Source of the DNA: Haladaptatus sp. QDMS2 | Lineage (GTDB): Archaea; Halobacteriota; Halobacteria; Halobacteriales; Halococcaceae | Direction of reading: 5' to 3' | Assembly: GCF_029338295.1 (NCBI RefSeq) | Contig: NZ_CP119791.1 | Location: 1,302,001-1,366,000 of the forward strand | DNA length: 64,000 bases | Part shown: positions 1-8,201 of the stretch, piece by piece | Layout: every line of letters starts with the position of its first letter | Numbering within the stretch: position 1 is the stretch's first letter | Notes under the pieces: generated by a model | What the model was told of the DNA's origin: nothing | Databases searched by the model: none | Seen by the model: only the letters and a program-made list of their open reading frames with translations | Program-made: the position numbers and the translations under genes

Positions 1-824
1 CTCGGTTCGAGCACGGAGTGGGCGGCGTCGTACTGATTTGCGATTCGCCGCGCGACGCGTACCTCCCGCGAATTCTCCCGTCCGATGGTGTACGTCTGTT
101 CGATATCGGGCAGCTGCGAGAGGAAGACTCGCGAGTCTTTACCACCCGAGAGGAGGATGCCCTTCTTCCCGGGGAAGTGCGAACGGAGGTGGACCGCCCG
201 CCGGAGTCGGGTCGTGAGTTCGCTGACGTAGTCGAACTCCTGTGGTTCGTATGTAAACCGCGAGAGGGGACGAATGTCGGTCGCCGTCAAGCAGCTATCC
301 AGCGGGGCGCGTGAAATCTCCTCGAACAGGGTTCGCTCGCCGAGGACGGTTCCGAGGTGGAGGAATTCGAGTACGGACCGGCGGTCTGGCGTCGGGTCTG
401 AGACGAGGTGTTTCAGCATCGCGATGTCGGTGCTGAACACACGCTTGCCGTCCACCTCAGTGTAGTAACACTCCCAGGACCGAATCGAGTCCGTCGCCAC
501 GAACGAGTCGCCCTCGTACGCGATAAACGCGAGGTACGAGCCGTTGAGTTGCGAGAGTGCGTCGAGGCCAGAGTCGGCGTAGCGGTCGAGCAGCCACCGT
601 GCTGTGTTCGGCGTGCTCTCGCCGCGCGGATACGCCTCGCCGAAGATGATACAGGTGCCTTCGGTTCCCGTGTAGAGCGAACTGCACCCGCGGATGCCCA
701 GGCTGTGGGATCTGACCCCGACGGTCGCCGCCGATTCACTCACGACGGTGTCGAACTCGTCTACCGATCGGAATCGCTCGAAATCACCCTGACTGCCGAA
801 GACGCCGAACAGTTCCGTGTTCAT
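1..824 (-). CDS. Asparagine-synthase-like protein (partial, cut by window edge)
   Basis: This ORF starts at the ATG at 824 and is still open at the window edge, about 274 codons in. The N-terminal part resembles the glutaminase-like half of asparagine synthetases. The PP-loop of the synthetase half is present near the edge (LLSGGKDSRVF), so ATP-dependent amide or amidine ligation is the likely chemistry. The protein starts MNTELFGVFG, not MCG, so the nucleophilic Cys2 needed to hydrolyse glutamine is missing. It follows a paralogue by 38 bp on the same strand and is probably co-transcribed with it. Such Cys-less homologues in haloarchaea often sit with surface-glycan genes; that role here is inference. 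Confidence 0.8.
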   Translation of the reverse strand, partial: MNTELFGVFGSQGDFERFRSVDEFDTVVSESAATVGVRSHSLGIRGCSSLYTGTEGTCIIFGEAYPRGESTPNTARWLLDRYADSGLDALSQLNGSYLAFIAYEGDSFVATDSIRSWECYYTEVDGKRVFSTDIAMLKHLVSDPTPDRRSVLEFLHLGTVLGERTLFEEISRAPLDSCLTATDIRPLSRFTYEPQEFDYVSELTTRLRRAVHLRSHFPGKKGILLSGGKDSRVFLSQLPDIEQTYTIGRENSREVRVARRIANQYDAAHSVLEP

Positions 825-862
825 CGAGGCGCGCTGGGCCTGTTCTGTCTGCCCTTCGACAC

Positions 863-2779
863 TCACGGGGACCCCTCCGGCGTGGACGGTTCCCGGTCCG
901 CGTTCGGCCCGGTACCCAGGGTGAGGGAGTCGTCGGGAGACGACGAGCGGGCGACTGCTTCGGTGACGGGCATCTCGAGAAGCGTGAGGAGGGAGTAGAG
1001 AAGTGTCATGTGATCGTCGCCGTCGAGGTGGGCTTCGTAGGTCTCCTCGATTCCCGACGCGTCGAGGAAGGGCAGGGCGCGAATCAGGTCGGCCCGCCGG
1101 TCGAACGTATCCGGGGCGAACCACTTCGCGCCGAGCAGTTCGGTGCGGTTCGGCCACGGACTGTGGTCGATGTGCGGGGCCGGAGTCGGCCGGTCGTGGA
1201 TGTGCTTTCTGTAGAAGGCAGTGATCATGCCACCAATGTATTCGAACGGGTAGGCGTACGAGAGTGGAACCCCGGTTCTGGCGTGTGGAATCGCGGCGAG
1301 GTCGGGACTCACCGCGTCGAGAGCCGCGTTGACGACGTTGCGTCTTGCACAGTACTTCATCGGAATTTGCTGGTGGAGGTCGAAGATGCGATTGTCTAAC
1401 AGGGGTGTTCGGACGGGGCGCATGTGCATGAGACTGCGCGGGAAGATGGCTTCGGTATCTCCCCCGAACGGATAGTAATCGCTGTACATTGCGAGGTCTG
1501 TGAGCGATTCGTACCGTACCCCATGGCTTACGATACCGTCGCCGTCCCAGTAGATATTTGTTCGCAGTTCATCTCGCAATGAGTACTTTGGGGTAAAGTA
1601 CGGAAGACGGTCGGTGCTCTCTGCAAGTTTTGCGTCGAGATAGTCGTCGATGGTGTCGATGGATTCTCGCGCCGGAAGCGGAACCGTCCCGACCGGGCCG
1701 AGCGACAGTGAGCGCGTCTCGAACGATTCGCCGTCGAACAGCATATCCGCGAACAGGCCCGTAACAAGCACGTCCACCGAGGAGACGATTTCGGCTTCGA
1801 ACTCGCTGAAGTAGGCCTGGTCGAACCAGCCGCTGAAGTTCGCCCGCCGCGGCGTTCGCGCCAGCGTTCGTGCTTCGTGGTCGTCGTAGCGTTCGAGCAG
1901 GCGGAACTCGTCACCTGCGGTCTCCGCGACGCGCTTTGCCACCTCGGCTTCGTGGCTCATCCAGTCTGCGTTGTGAAAGCCAATCGCTGGCTGGTCGAGG
2001 GTGGCCTGAATCAATCGTGAGTCCGCGCCGCCGCTCAACAGCGTGCCGTAGGTAAGGTCGTCGCGCGTCCACTCCGCGAACAGGTCCTGTAACGTCTCTG
2101 CGAGGGTATCGACGAAGTAGGAAAACGGCTTGTCGACGGGGTCGTAATGGGGTCGCCAATAGCACCTCGATTCCAGGGACAGGTCCGCGAGGTCGATAGT
2201 CGTCACCGATGCCGGTTGTAATTCCGTAACGCCTTCGAGGGGCGTCTCGACGCCGAACACGCGCCTGAGCTGGAGGTACTGATACAGCTTCGGCAGGTCG
2301 AACGCCGCCTCGAAGTCGGGGTAGGCGGTGAGCGCCTGGATGTCCGAGGTGAAGACGAACGAATCCGCTGTCGGTCGTGTATAGTAAACGCTCCGACTGG
2401 CGAAGCGGTCGGTGATGAGCTTGAGTTCGTCCGCGCGCTCGTCGTGGATGACGATGAGGAACTCGCCGTTCAGCGCCGGGAGGATGTCGTGGCCGTGGTC
2501 AGCGAGGAGCCGTGCGACGTATGTTGGGCCGTCTACGCCCGACGGCTTTGGCGTGTATTCCGCGAGTCCACCGTGGCCATAGACGTCACCCCACAGCCAG
2601 AGCGTCCGATGGCCATCGACAGAAACCGGCTGTTCGCCGGCGAGTAACTCGTGGACCGAGAGCGAGAACTCGACGCTCGGTGCGTCGAAATCGTACGAGA
2701 CGCTCTCGGGCCGGTCTTCCCACGATTGCATCTCAGTCGGGAGCGACCCCGAACCGAGCACTCCACGTAGTCCCACCAT
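863..2779 (-). CDS. Asparagine-synthase family protein lacking the glutaminase cysteine
   Basis: The 638-residue protein has the two-domain layout of AsnB: an Ntn-type N-terminal half and an ATP-pyrophosphatase half with the PP-loop LLSGGADSRLI near residue 250. The start at ATG 2779 gives MVGLRGVLG; an in-frame GTG lies one codon upstream. The residue after Met is Val rather than Cys, so glutamine hydrolysis is not expected and ammonia or an amine may be the nitrogen donor. The length fits full-size family members. A downstream paralogue follows after 38 bp. The substrate cannot be read from sequence; asparagine formation, glycan amidation or beta-lactam-synthetase-like chemistry are all possible. 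Confidence 0.85.
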   Translation of the reverse strand: MVGLRGVLGSGSLPTEMQSWEDRPESVSYDFDAPSVEFSLSVHELLAGEQPVSVDGHRTLWLWGDVYGHGGLAEYTPKPSGVDGPTYVARLLADHGHDILPALNGEFLIVIHDERADELKLITDRFASRSVYYTRPTADSFVFTSDIQALTAYPDFEAAFDLPKLYQYLQLRRVFGVETPLEGVTELQPASVTTIDLADLSLESRCYWRPHYDPVDKPFSYFVDTLAETLQDLFAEWTRDDLTYGTLLSGGADSRLIQATLDQPAIGFHNADWMSHEAEVAKRVAETAGDEFRLLERYDDHEARTLARTPRRANFSGWFDQAYFSEFEAEIVSSVDVLVTGLFADMLFDGESFETRSLSLGPVGTVPLPARESIDTIDDYLDAKLAESTDRLPYFTPKYSLRDELRTNIYWDGDGIVSHGVRYESLTDLAMYSDYYPFGGDTEAIFPRSLMHMRPVRTPLLDNRIFDLHQQIPMKYCARRNVVNAALDAVSPDLAAIPHARTGVPLSYAYPFEYIGGMITAFYRKHIHDRPTPAPHIDHSPWPNRTELLGAKWFAPDTFDRRADLIRALPFLDASGIEETYEAHLDGDDHMTLLYSLLTLLEMPVTEAVARSSSPDDSLTLGTGPNADREPSTPEGSP

Positions 2780-2982
2780 CACGGAACTCCGTGGCCCATC
2801 TGTCGCGCTCCGACGCCCGATCGGTCGCGTTGCCCGTATATTTCCTCTGACACGGTCTTCGTTGACAGATAGTGGTTCGTATTAATGTGCCCTTCGGCCA
2901 ACGTGCGGCACGACAACACACGTCTCCTCGAATCCAGAACTGCGCGAGAGCGCCCTCGCTCACCCAAGTGAGCCGAGTCTTT

Positions 2983-3430
2983 GTGACATCCTCCCACGAC
3001 TAAGTGGGCTTCCCACGCCCACCAACGGGCGGTTCGTTGGTCTCTTCGGGTTTCCGGTCCGACGTGCCGGTGGGAGTGCCACGCCCTCGTTACTCCTATC
3101 CCGCGAAGGATTCGGAGGTACCTGCTTATTTTGTGTCGGGTCTGGTGTCCACGGGCGTACGTTTTGCTGAGGCAAACACCGAGTCAACTGCCAGTTTGTG
3201 GACTGCCGAGAGTCGATGGGAGTCCATCGCTCCGACAGCCACAGAGACGACGTGTGGGCACTCATACGTGCGGGTTCAGTGGTTGCGAACCGTGCGGCGT
3301 GGACAAGACGCTTCGCGTCTTGTTCGCATCGCGCAGGACCACAGGTCCTGCGGACTCGTCGGAATCCAGCGGATACCGAGACACCAGAACGCATCGCGTT
3401 CTGGGGACGATTCATCCCACGACTGAAGTA
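2983..3430 (-). mobile_element. Non-autonomous IS200/IS605-type (PATE-like) element
   Basis: No convincing coding frame is present. Read on the minus strand, the left end carries a subterminal palindrome (TTCAGTCGTGGGATGAA) directly after TTAC at 3434-3431, the usual IS200/IS605 target. The right end reads GTGGGAGGATGTCAC. That right end is shared with the complete tnpB element ending at 53700 and with the element at 28546-28916. A central block of about 45 bp containing TTTGCCTCAGCAAAAC is also nearly identical to the 28.5 kb copy. Haloarchaeal elements of this kind have been described as PATEs, moved by a transposase in trans. Exact ends are my estimate. Confidence 0.65.
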
Positions 3431-3507
3431 GTAAGGTTTCTCGCCTAATCTCTATAACAGATGACGTGACCACCGAACGCTGGAGGGCAATCCCACGATT
3501 CGGCGAC

Positions 3508-4644
3508 TCAGAATCGCTTCGCCAGCGGCGGGTGTGCAGCCAGTACGTCGTCGATAGCGTCGCGTTCGTCCCGCGCCGCGGCGAGTTCACGGTCGATGCT
3601 CCCGTCGCGGAGGCGCGCTCGCTCCTCGGCCGTCAGGTCCGCCTGCGCGCTCGCACTCGTCCGTAGCTCCTCAAAGTCCGACCGGCGACAACACTCGCGC
3701 ACGTCCCGGGCGAGTGCGACTACGTCGTCCACAGCGAACCGGCCGACCACGGCGATGTACTCGCGGAGTCGAAAGCGGAGCGCATCGGCCGACTCGGGCG
3801 GCCACGAGACGCACAGCGGAGATGCGTCGAGCGTCGCGAGATACGTCCGGTTCGTCGCCACGTTCGCACGGAACGCCTGCGGGTCTGCCACGTAGTGGTC
3901 GAGTTTCGACGTCGAGTAGTCGGCGAGGTCGAGCAGGCGAGAGATAGACTCGTCTCCAGCAGGCGAATCGGCAAGGAATCGCCGAAGGTTGTCCGGCGGC
4001 GGCCGGAACCCGACGAGTGGATACGCTGTGGTGTCTGCGACGAGGTCGAGAACCTCCCGGGCCGATGTCGACCGCTTGAACGACTCGAACGCCTCGCGCA
4101 CGGCGTCGTTGTACGCGTCGATAGGTTCGTGGATGAGTTCCACCGGTGCGTCGAGGTCCGCCGCGCCGAGTTCCTGGATTCGGGTCAGTTCGTTGACCTC
4201 ATCTTCGCGCTCAGAGCGGTTGCGCTGGAGTGCGCTGCGCGCAGAGCGGTAGCGCTCTTTCGTCTCCGCCCACTCGTCACGCAGCTCGGCGAGTTCCCGG
4301 GCGGGTTCGAGGTGGCCGCGCGCCCGGTCGAAGTTGCGCGGCTTGAGCACGGACGTGACGCCCGTCGTGAGTTCCTCGTCTGCGGCTTCGAAGGCGTCTC
4401 GGTGTGGGAGGTCGTCGGGCAGCGACGCCAATTGCTCCGAGAGCTTCTCGCGAAATTCGATGTACCCCTGAAAGTCGTCTCGGTCGGTGGCGCGGTCCTC
4501 GTAGCGGTCGAGAATCGCGGTGAACTCGTCGTACGCCTCGCTCACGACATCGACGGTCGACCGTCCGTGCTCAGTGAGGTCGTCGTGCAGCGTTTGCAGT
4601 TCCGTATCCGCCTCGCGGAGCACCTGCTCGGGGTTCTGCGTCAC
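3508..4644 (-). CDS. Conserved haloarchaeal coiled-coil protein (DUF7118-like)
   Basis: The 378-residue acidic protein has no signal peptide or membrane segment. It is rich in long helical, charged stretches (residues about 1-180 and 320-378), as expected for coiled coils, with a middle segment containing VGFRPPPDNLRRFL. I recognise the overall pattern as a widespread haloarchaeal family of unknown function. The family number is from memory and not certain. It stands alone, upstream of the trmJ group on the same strand. The ATG at 4644 gives MTQNPEQVL. No function is assigned. Confidence 0.7.
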   Translation of the reverse strand: MTQNPEQVLREADTELQTLHDDLTEHGRSTVDVVSEAYDEFTAILDRYEDRATDRDDFQGYIEFREKLSEQLASLPDDLPHRDAFEAADEELTTGVTSVLKPRNFDRARGHLEPARELAELRDEWAETKERYRSARSALQRNRSEREDEVNELTRIQELGAADLDAPVELIHEPIDAYNDAVREAFESFKRSTSAREVLDLVADTTAYPLVGFRPPPDNLRRFLADSPAGDESISRLLDLADYSTSKLDHYVADPQAFRANVATNRTYLATLDASPLCVSWPPESADALRFRLREYIAVVGRFAVDDVVALARDVRECCRRSDFEELRTSASAQADLTAEERARLRDGSIDRELAAARDERDAIDDVLAAHPPLAKRF

Positions 4645-4733
4645 GGTTCCCTCCCGGAGTCTGGTCGTGGTGGTCGCTGACGTTTGCCCATCGCTTGTCG
4701 TCTCTCTTTCGGCGACGGAAAAAGGATTGTTGG

Positions 4734-4820
4734 TCAGCGTCGCCTGACGACGTATTTGACGCCTCCACAGAGCGCGTAGAGACCCAGATACATCGGGCTC
4801 AGAAGCAGGGCGTAGTACAC
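4734..4820 (-). CDS. Possible 28-residue membrane protein after trmJ
   Basis: Just downstream of the trmJ stop, in the same frame, a short reading frame encodes a hydrophobic segment (YYALLLSPMYLGLYALCGG) followed by a basic tail KYVVRRR and a TGA at 4734. Only GTG (4820) or TTG (4823) can start it. Codon use is haloarchaeal and a helix followed by a positive tail is a credible single-span protein. There is no clear ribosome binding site, so this is tentative. Confidence 0.25.
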   Translation of the reverse strand: MYYALLLSPMYLGLYALCGGVKYVVRRR

Positions 4821-4862
4821 CAATCCGGCCAGTGTAGCGGCGCTGGGGGCGGAACTGGCGAT

Positions 4863-5600
4863 TCAGTCGTCTGCGCGTTCGGGGTGCTCTGCGCGCTGGC
4901 GTGCCCGTCGAAGAATGCCGTGGAGGGTGGCGATTTCGCGACCGGTCGGATGGGCGCGGCCGAGCAGTCGCCGAAGCATACGCTGGGTCTTCGACCGCTT
5001 CTCGACGGGGTAGTTGATGAATTCGAGAAAGTCCGCGAAGTGGCCGTAAAAGCCCTCGATTTCGTCTTCCGGGGCGCGTTCGTGGACCGAGGCGGGCAAC
5101 TGAAACTCATCGACGCCGAGGTCTCGCAGTTCGTAGAGGACGATGGTCGCCGCCTGTCCGAGGTTGAGCACGGGATACGCCGCGTTCGCAGGAATCGAGA
5201 CCACTTCGTCGACGCGGGCGAGTTCCTCGTTCGTGAGACCGACGCCTTCGCGCCCGAAGATGAGGGCGGTGTCCGTATCGACCGATTTCAGCGATTCGCG
5301 CAGTTCGACCGGCGTCTTGAACGGCCAGCGCATGTGTTTCGTCTCGTCTTCGTTCGTGACCGCCGTCGTCCCCACGGTGTGGAAGTTCTCCACGAGGTAG
5401 TCGAAACTGACCTCGCGTGCGTTCGGGAGCACGTCATCACGAGCGTGGCCGGCAAAGCCGTAGGCCTCGCTATCGCGGCCGAGATACGGCGGGTCCACGA
5501 GGTAGAGGTCCGAGAGGCCGAAGTTCTTCATTCCTCGGGCGATGGTTCCGATGTTGCCCGGCGTCTTCGCGTCCACGACGGCGACGACGAGGTCGCTCAT
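4863..5600 (-). CDS. trmJ: tRNA (cytidine/uridine-2'-O-)-methyltransferase, TrmJ/SpoU family
   Basis: The 245-residue SPOUT methyltransferase is expected to methylate ribose 2'-O at tRNA position 32. The three SpoU motifs are visible: an N-terminal [13 protein letters not shown] (motif 1), [13 protein letters not shown] near residue 137 (motif 2), and [18 protein letters not shown] near residue 158 (motif 3, which forms the SAM-binding trefoil knot). The C-terminal helical extension matches the TrmJ branch rather than TrmH. Its start overlaps the stop of the upstream gene by four bases (ATGA), so the two are translationally coupled. The rRNA branch of the family is the alternative. Confidence 0.85.
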   Translation of the reverse strand: MSDLVVAVVDAKTPGNIGTIARGMKNFGLSDLYLVDPPYLGRDSEAYGFAGHARDDVLPNAREVSFDYLVENFHTVGTTAVTNEDETKHMRWPFKTPVELRESLKSVDTDTALIFGREGVGLTNEELARVDEVVSIPANAAYPVLNLGQAATIVLYELRDLGVDEFQLPASVHERAPEDEIEGFYGHFADFLEFINYPVEKRSKTQRMLRRLLGRAHPTGREIATLHGILRRARQRAEHPERADD

Positions 5601-6130
5601 TTTCGCGGGTAATCCTGTCCGAAGTCGACGCTGTCGAAGTCGAGTTCGTCGATGCTCTCGACGCCGAGTTCCTCCTCTAACGACGGCAACTGCTGGTCGT
5701 CACGGGGCGATTTCGGCACGCTGTCCGGGTCGGTATCGACGTGCTCGTCAGGGCCGTAGCCCTCCGGTGCACGCCCGCCGTCTAAGAACCATTCGTGGAA
5801 GTAATCGTCCATGTCGAGATGTCCGGCGTGTTCGTTGCCGCCCTCTTCGCGCCACCAGTAGAGAAAGTCGGCCTCGTGGTGGTTGCACAGGAGCACTTCG
5901 CCGAGTGGTTCGCCGTAGACGACCTGCGTGATTCGACAGCGGCGAATGTCTTCGTCGCCGTGAATCAACCAGCAAGCGTCACAGGGCGAACCGACGATTT
6001 CGGTGAGGCGAAGCACCTGTCGTCGCGTCTCGACCGGCATGTCGGCGAGCGGTTTGAGGTTCCCCTCCTCGTCGAACACCTCGTCTTCCTCGAAGCGCCA
6101 CCCGCGGACGCCGATGCTGACCTTGGCCAT
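5597..6130 (-). CDS. Conserved haloarchaeal protein with Cys/His metal-site motifs, coupled to trmJ
   Basis: The ATG at 6130 ([13 protein letters not shown]) gives 177 residues; an upstream in-frame start at 6220 would cross the divergent promoter and is unlikely. Visible features are CDACWLIHG near residue 50 and [14 protein letters not shown] near residue 81. Together they offer three cysteines and several histidines that could bind zinc. The C-terminal 60 residues are acidic and low-complexity. It overlaps trmJ by four bases, which suggests a joint role in RNA modification or translation, but that is inference. I do not recognise a characterised homologue. Confidence 0.75.
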   Translation of the reverse strand: MAKVSIGVRGWRFEEDEVFDEEGNLKPLADMPVETRRQVLRLTEIVGSPCDACWLIHGDEDIRRCRITQVVYGEPLGEVLLCNHHEADFLYWWREEGGNEHAGHLDMDDYFHEWFLDGGRAPEGYGPDEHVDTDPDSVPKSPRDDQQLPSLEEELGVESIDELDFDSVDFGQDYPRK

Positions 6131-6218
6131 ATCCGGGGGTAGCAGATAGGTGAATAAAAAGAGCGTGTCTGCGGCCGATGGCGGGGTGCTTTTTGCCGTC
6201 GCTCCCCTTCGGTCTGCC

Positions 6219-7349
6219 ATGCAAACGGTCTACGCCGCCGGCCTCGGAATCGGGGACGACCACCCGCCGCGAATCATGGGCGTCCTGAACGTGAGCGAAG
6301 AGTCGCCGTACAAGCCAAGCGTCTTCGACGACCCCGCGGACGCGGCGAGCTACGTAGACCGAGAACTCATCGACCAGGGCGCGGACATCGTGGACGTGGG
6401 CCTCGAATCGGCGAACAAACGCTTCGACGTGCTCTCGGCCCAACAAGAACTCGACCGACTCGACACCGCAATCGAGGCAATTGCCTCGGTGTCGGGCGAC
6501 GCCGTCTTCTCCATCGAAACGCGGTATCACGAGGTAGCCGAGAAGGGCCTCCAGAACGGCTTCGACATGGTCAACGACATCTGCGGGTTCGCCGACCCGA
6601 AGATGCCCGAAATCTGTGCGGAGTACGACGTCGCGGTGGCGAAAATGGCCAGTCCGCCCGACCTGACCCGCCCCGGTGCAATCGAGGACGTAGACGACAT
6701 CTACGAGGCGCTGAAGATGAACGGCCTCACCGACAAGACCATCGTCGACCCCGCCTTCGGCGGGTGGTCGGAAGAAAAGACGCTCGAAGATGACCGGGAA
6801 ACCTTCCACCGACTCAGAGAGTTCCGCGGCCTCGGGCAGCCGATTCTCGTCTCCATCAACCGCAAGAACTTCCTTCGGGACATCGCCGGGCGCTCGACCG
6901 AAGACGCGCTCGCGGTCAGCCTCGCCGCCACGTCGATGGCCGTCGAGCGAGGGGCACACGTCATCCGAACGCACGACGTGGCAGAAACACGTGACGCGGC
7001 GCTCATCGGGCGGGAATTCAGCCGCCGCCGTGTCCGCGATGACGACCTCGGCGTCGAAGAACTCGACGTGACGACGACCCGCGAGGCGGCGCGACACCTG
7101 ACCCGCGTCGGCGGCGACCCGGGCCACGCCGCCGAGTCGGTCACGCGAGTGTTCGAGTTGACCGACCTGCAACCGGAGGAACGGGCCGCCCTGACCACCG
7201 CCGCGGCCGATGCGGGCGCGGTCGTGGCCGGGAGTAAGGGAGCGACGTTGCTCATCGGCACGCCCAGGTCGCTCGGACAGGTATCAGAAGCCATACCACC
7301 CGAATTTGGCCGACTCGAAGCCGTATGCGTCGAAATTTCTGACTTCTAG
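6219..7349 (+). CDS. folP: Dihydropteroate synthase family protein
   Basis: The 376-residue TIM-barrel protein of the DHPS family condenses a pterin pyrophosphate with an aromatic amine. The N-terminal [13 protein letters not shown] corresponds to the pterin-binding G-[VI]-[LI]-N-[VIT] motif, though the classical DSFxDGG is replaced. [11 protein letters not shown] matches the second conserved strand, and VNDICGF the ND motif. The extra C-terminal 110 residues are longer than bacterial FolP. The chosen ATG at 6219 follows a divergent promoter gap. The next gene is an MptE-like pterin pyrophosphokinase, so the pair supplies and uses the same intermediate. The exact product (folate or methanopterin-like) is uncertain. 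Confidence 0.75.
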   Translation: MQTVYAAGLGIGDDHPPRIMGVLNVSEESPYKPSVFDDPADAASYVDRELIDQGADIVDVGLESANKRFDVLSAQQELDRLDTAIEAIASVSGDAVFSIETRYHEVAEKGLQNGFDMVNDICGFADPKMPEICAEYDVAVAKMASPPDLTRPGAIEDVDDIYEALKMNGLTDKTIVDPAFGGWSEEKTLEDDRETFHRLREFRGLGQPILVSINRKNFLRDIAGRSTEDALAVSLAATSMAVERGAHVIRTHDVAETRDAALIGREFSRRRVRDDDLGVEELDVTTTREAARHLTRVGGDPGHAAESVTRVFELTDLQPEERAALTTAAADAGAVVAGSKGATLLIGTPRSLGQVSEAIPPEFGRLEAVCVEISDF

Positions 7350-7395
7350 GGGTAAGAGAAAACTTATGCCGGAGGATTTAGTATTAGCCAATGGT

Positions 7396-7444
7396 AGCCG
7401 GAAGGGCCCTACGGGTAGGGGTACACGTATGCGCCATTCCGGCT
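7396..7444 (+). promoter_or_regulatory. Nested hairpin leader between folP and mptE
   Basis: An 8-bp perfect inverted repeat, AGCCGGAA (7396-7403) with TTCCGGCT (7437-7444), encloses a second perfect hairpin, CCCTA-CGGG-TAGGG (7407-7420). The structure lies in the 122-bp gap between the two pterin genes and ends 27 bp before the mptE start. It could be a regulatory leader, a processing site or a small RNA. An in-frame ATG at 7391 would translate through it, but that extension does not look like protein. Confidence 0.45.
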
Positions 7445-7471
7445 CAATACAGATTTATCGAGTGGAGACAC

Positions 7472-8161
7472 ATGGACTATAGCACCTGGTCTCCCGTTTA
7501 TCACGCCATTCTCGGAGACTTCGGGTTCCCCGAAGCGGCCGACGAGACCGCGCGCGACGAGCTCGCTGCGCGCACCGACCCATTCGACCTCGACAGACTC
7601 GGCTTCCTCGCGGGGGCGACTGTCGCCATCGCTGGTGCGGCCCCGTCACTCGCTGGCGAACTCGACATTGCACGCGAAGCGGACGCCGTGGTCGCCGCCT
7701 CGACCGCCGCGGACGTTCTCCGCGAGGCGGGCATCGCGGTGGACCTGATGGTGACCGACATCGACAAGAATCCGGAGACGATTCGTACCCTCACCCGCGA
7801 GGGGACGCCAGTCGCGGTGCACGCTCACGGCGACAACATCCCTGCCATCCGCGCAGAAGTGCCGACGTTCGTCCGCGAACACGTCCTGCCGACGACGCAG
7901 GCTGCTCCCGTCGCACCCGTCGAGAATTTCGGCGGATTCACCGACGGCGACCGCGCCGCCTTTCTCGCAGACCACTTCGGGGCGGGAGCCCTCACGTTTC
8001 TCGGATGGGACTTCGACGACCCGGCCGTAGACCCAATGAAAGCGAAGAAACTCGACTGGGCCGAACGTCTGCTCTACTGGCTCGAACGACGGCGTGGCGA
8101 GCAGTTTACCATACTCGACGGGCGCAGGGAAGCTATCGACACGAGTGACATTCCGCGCTGA
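7472..8161 (+). CDS. mptE: 6-hydroxymethyl-7,8-dihydropterin pyrophosphokinase, MptE-type (DUF115)
   Basis: The 229-residue protein matches the archaeal MptE/DUF115 kinase that pyrophosphorylates 6-hydroxymethyl-dihydropterin. Key features are VAIAGAAPSL near residue 51, VMVTDIDKN near residue 90 (Asp-rich metal site), VHAHGDN near residue 116, and a C-terminal LTFLGWDFDDP followed by KKLDWAERLLYWLERR, all hallmarks of the family. The start at ATG 7472 removes a 27-codon upstream extension that runs through a hairpin. It lies directly after the DHPS-family gene on the same strand, which supports a pterin role. Confidence 0.85.
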   Translation: MDYSTWSPVYHAILGDFGFPEAADETARDELAARTDPFDLDRLGFLAGATVAIAGAAPSLAGELDIAREADAVVAASTAADVLREAGIAVDLMVTDIDKNPETIRTLTREGTPVAVHAHGDNIPAIRAEVPTFVREHVLPTTQAAPVAPVENFGGFTDGDRAAFLADHFGAGALTFLGWDFDDPAVDPMKAKKLDWAERLLYWLERRRGEQFTILDGRREAIDTSDIPR

Positions 8162-8201
8162 CGGGATACGTTTACGACACTGGAGCGTCGTGTGTGTGTC
8201 A

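Noticed and set aside
5979-7172. A 397-codon minus-strand open frame
   Set aside because: It is antisense to the DHPS-family gene and crosses the divergent promoter; no recognisable motifs.
7391-7471. Longer start for the mptE-like gene
   Set aside because: The extra 27 codons lie within a nested hairpin and do not resemble the family N-terminus.
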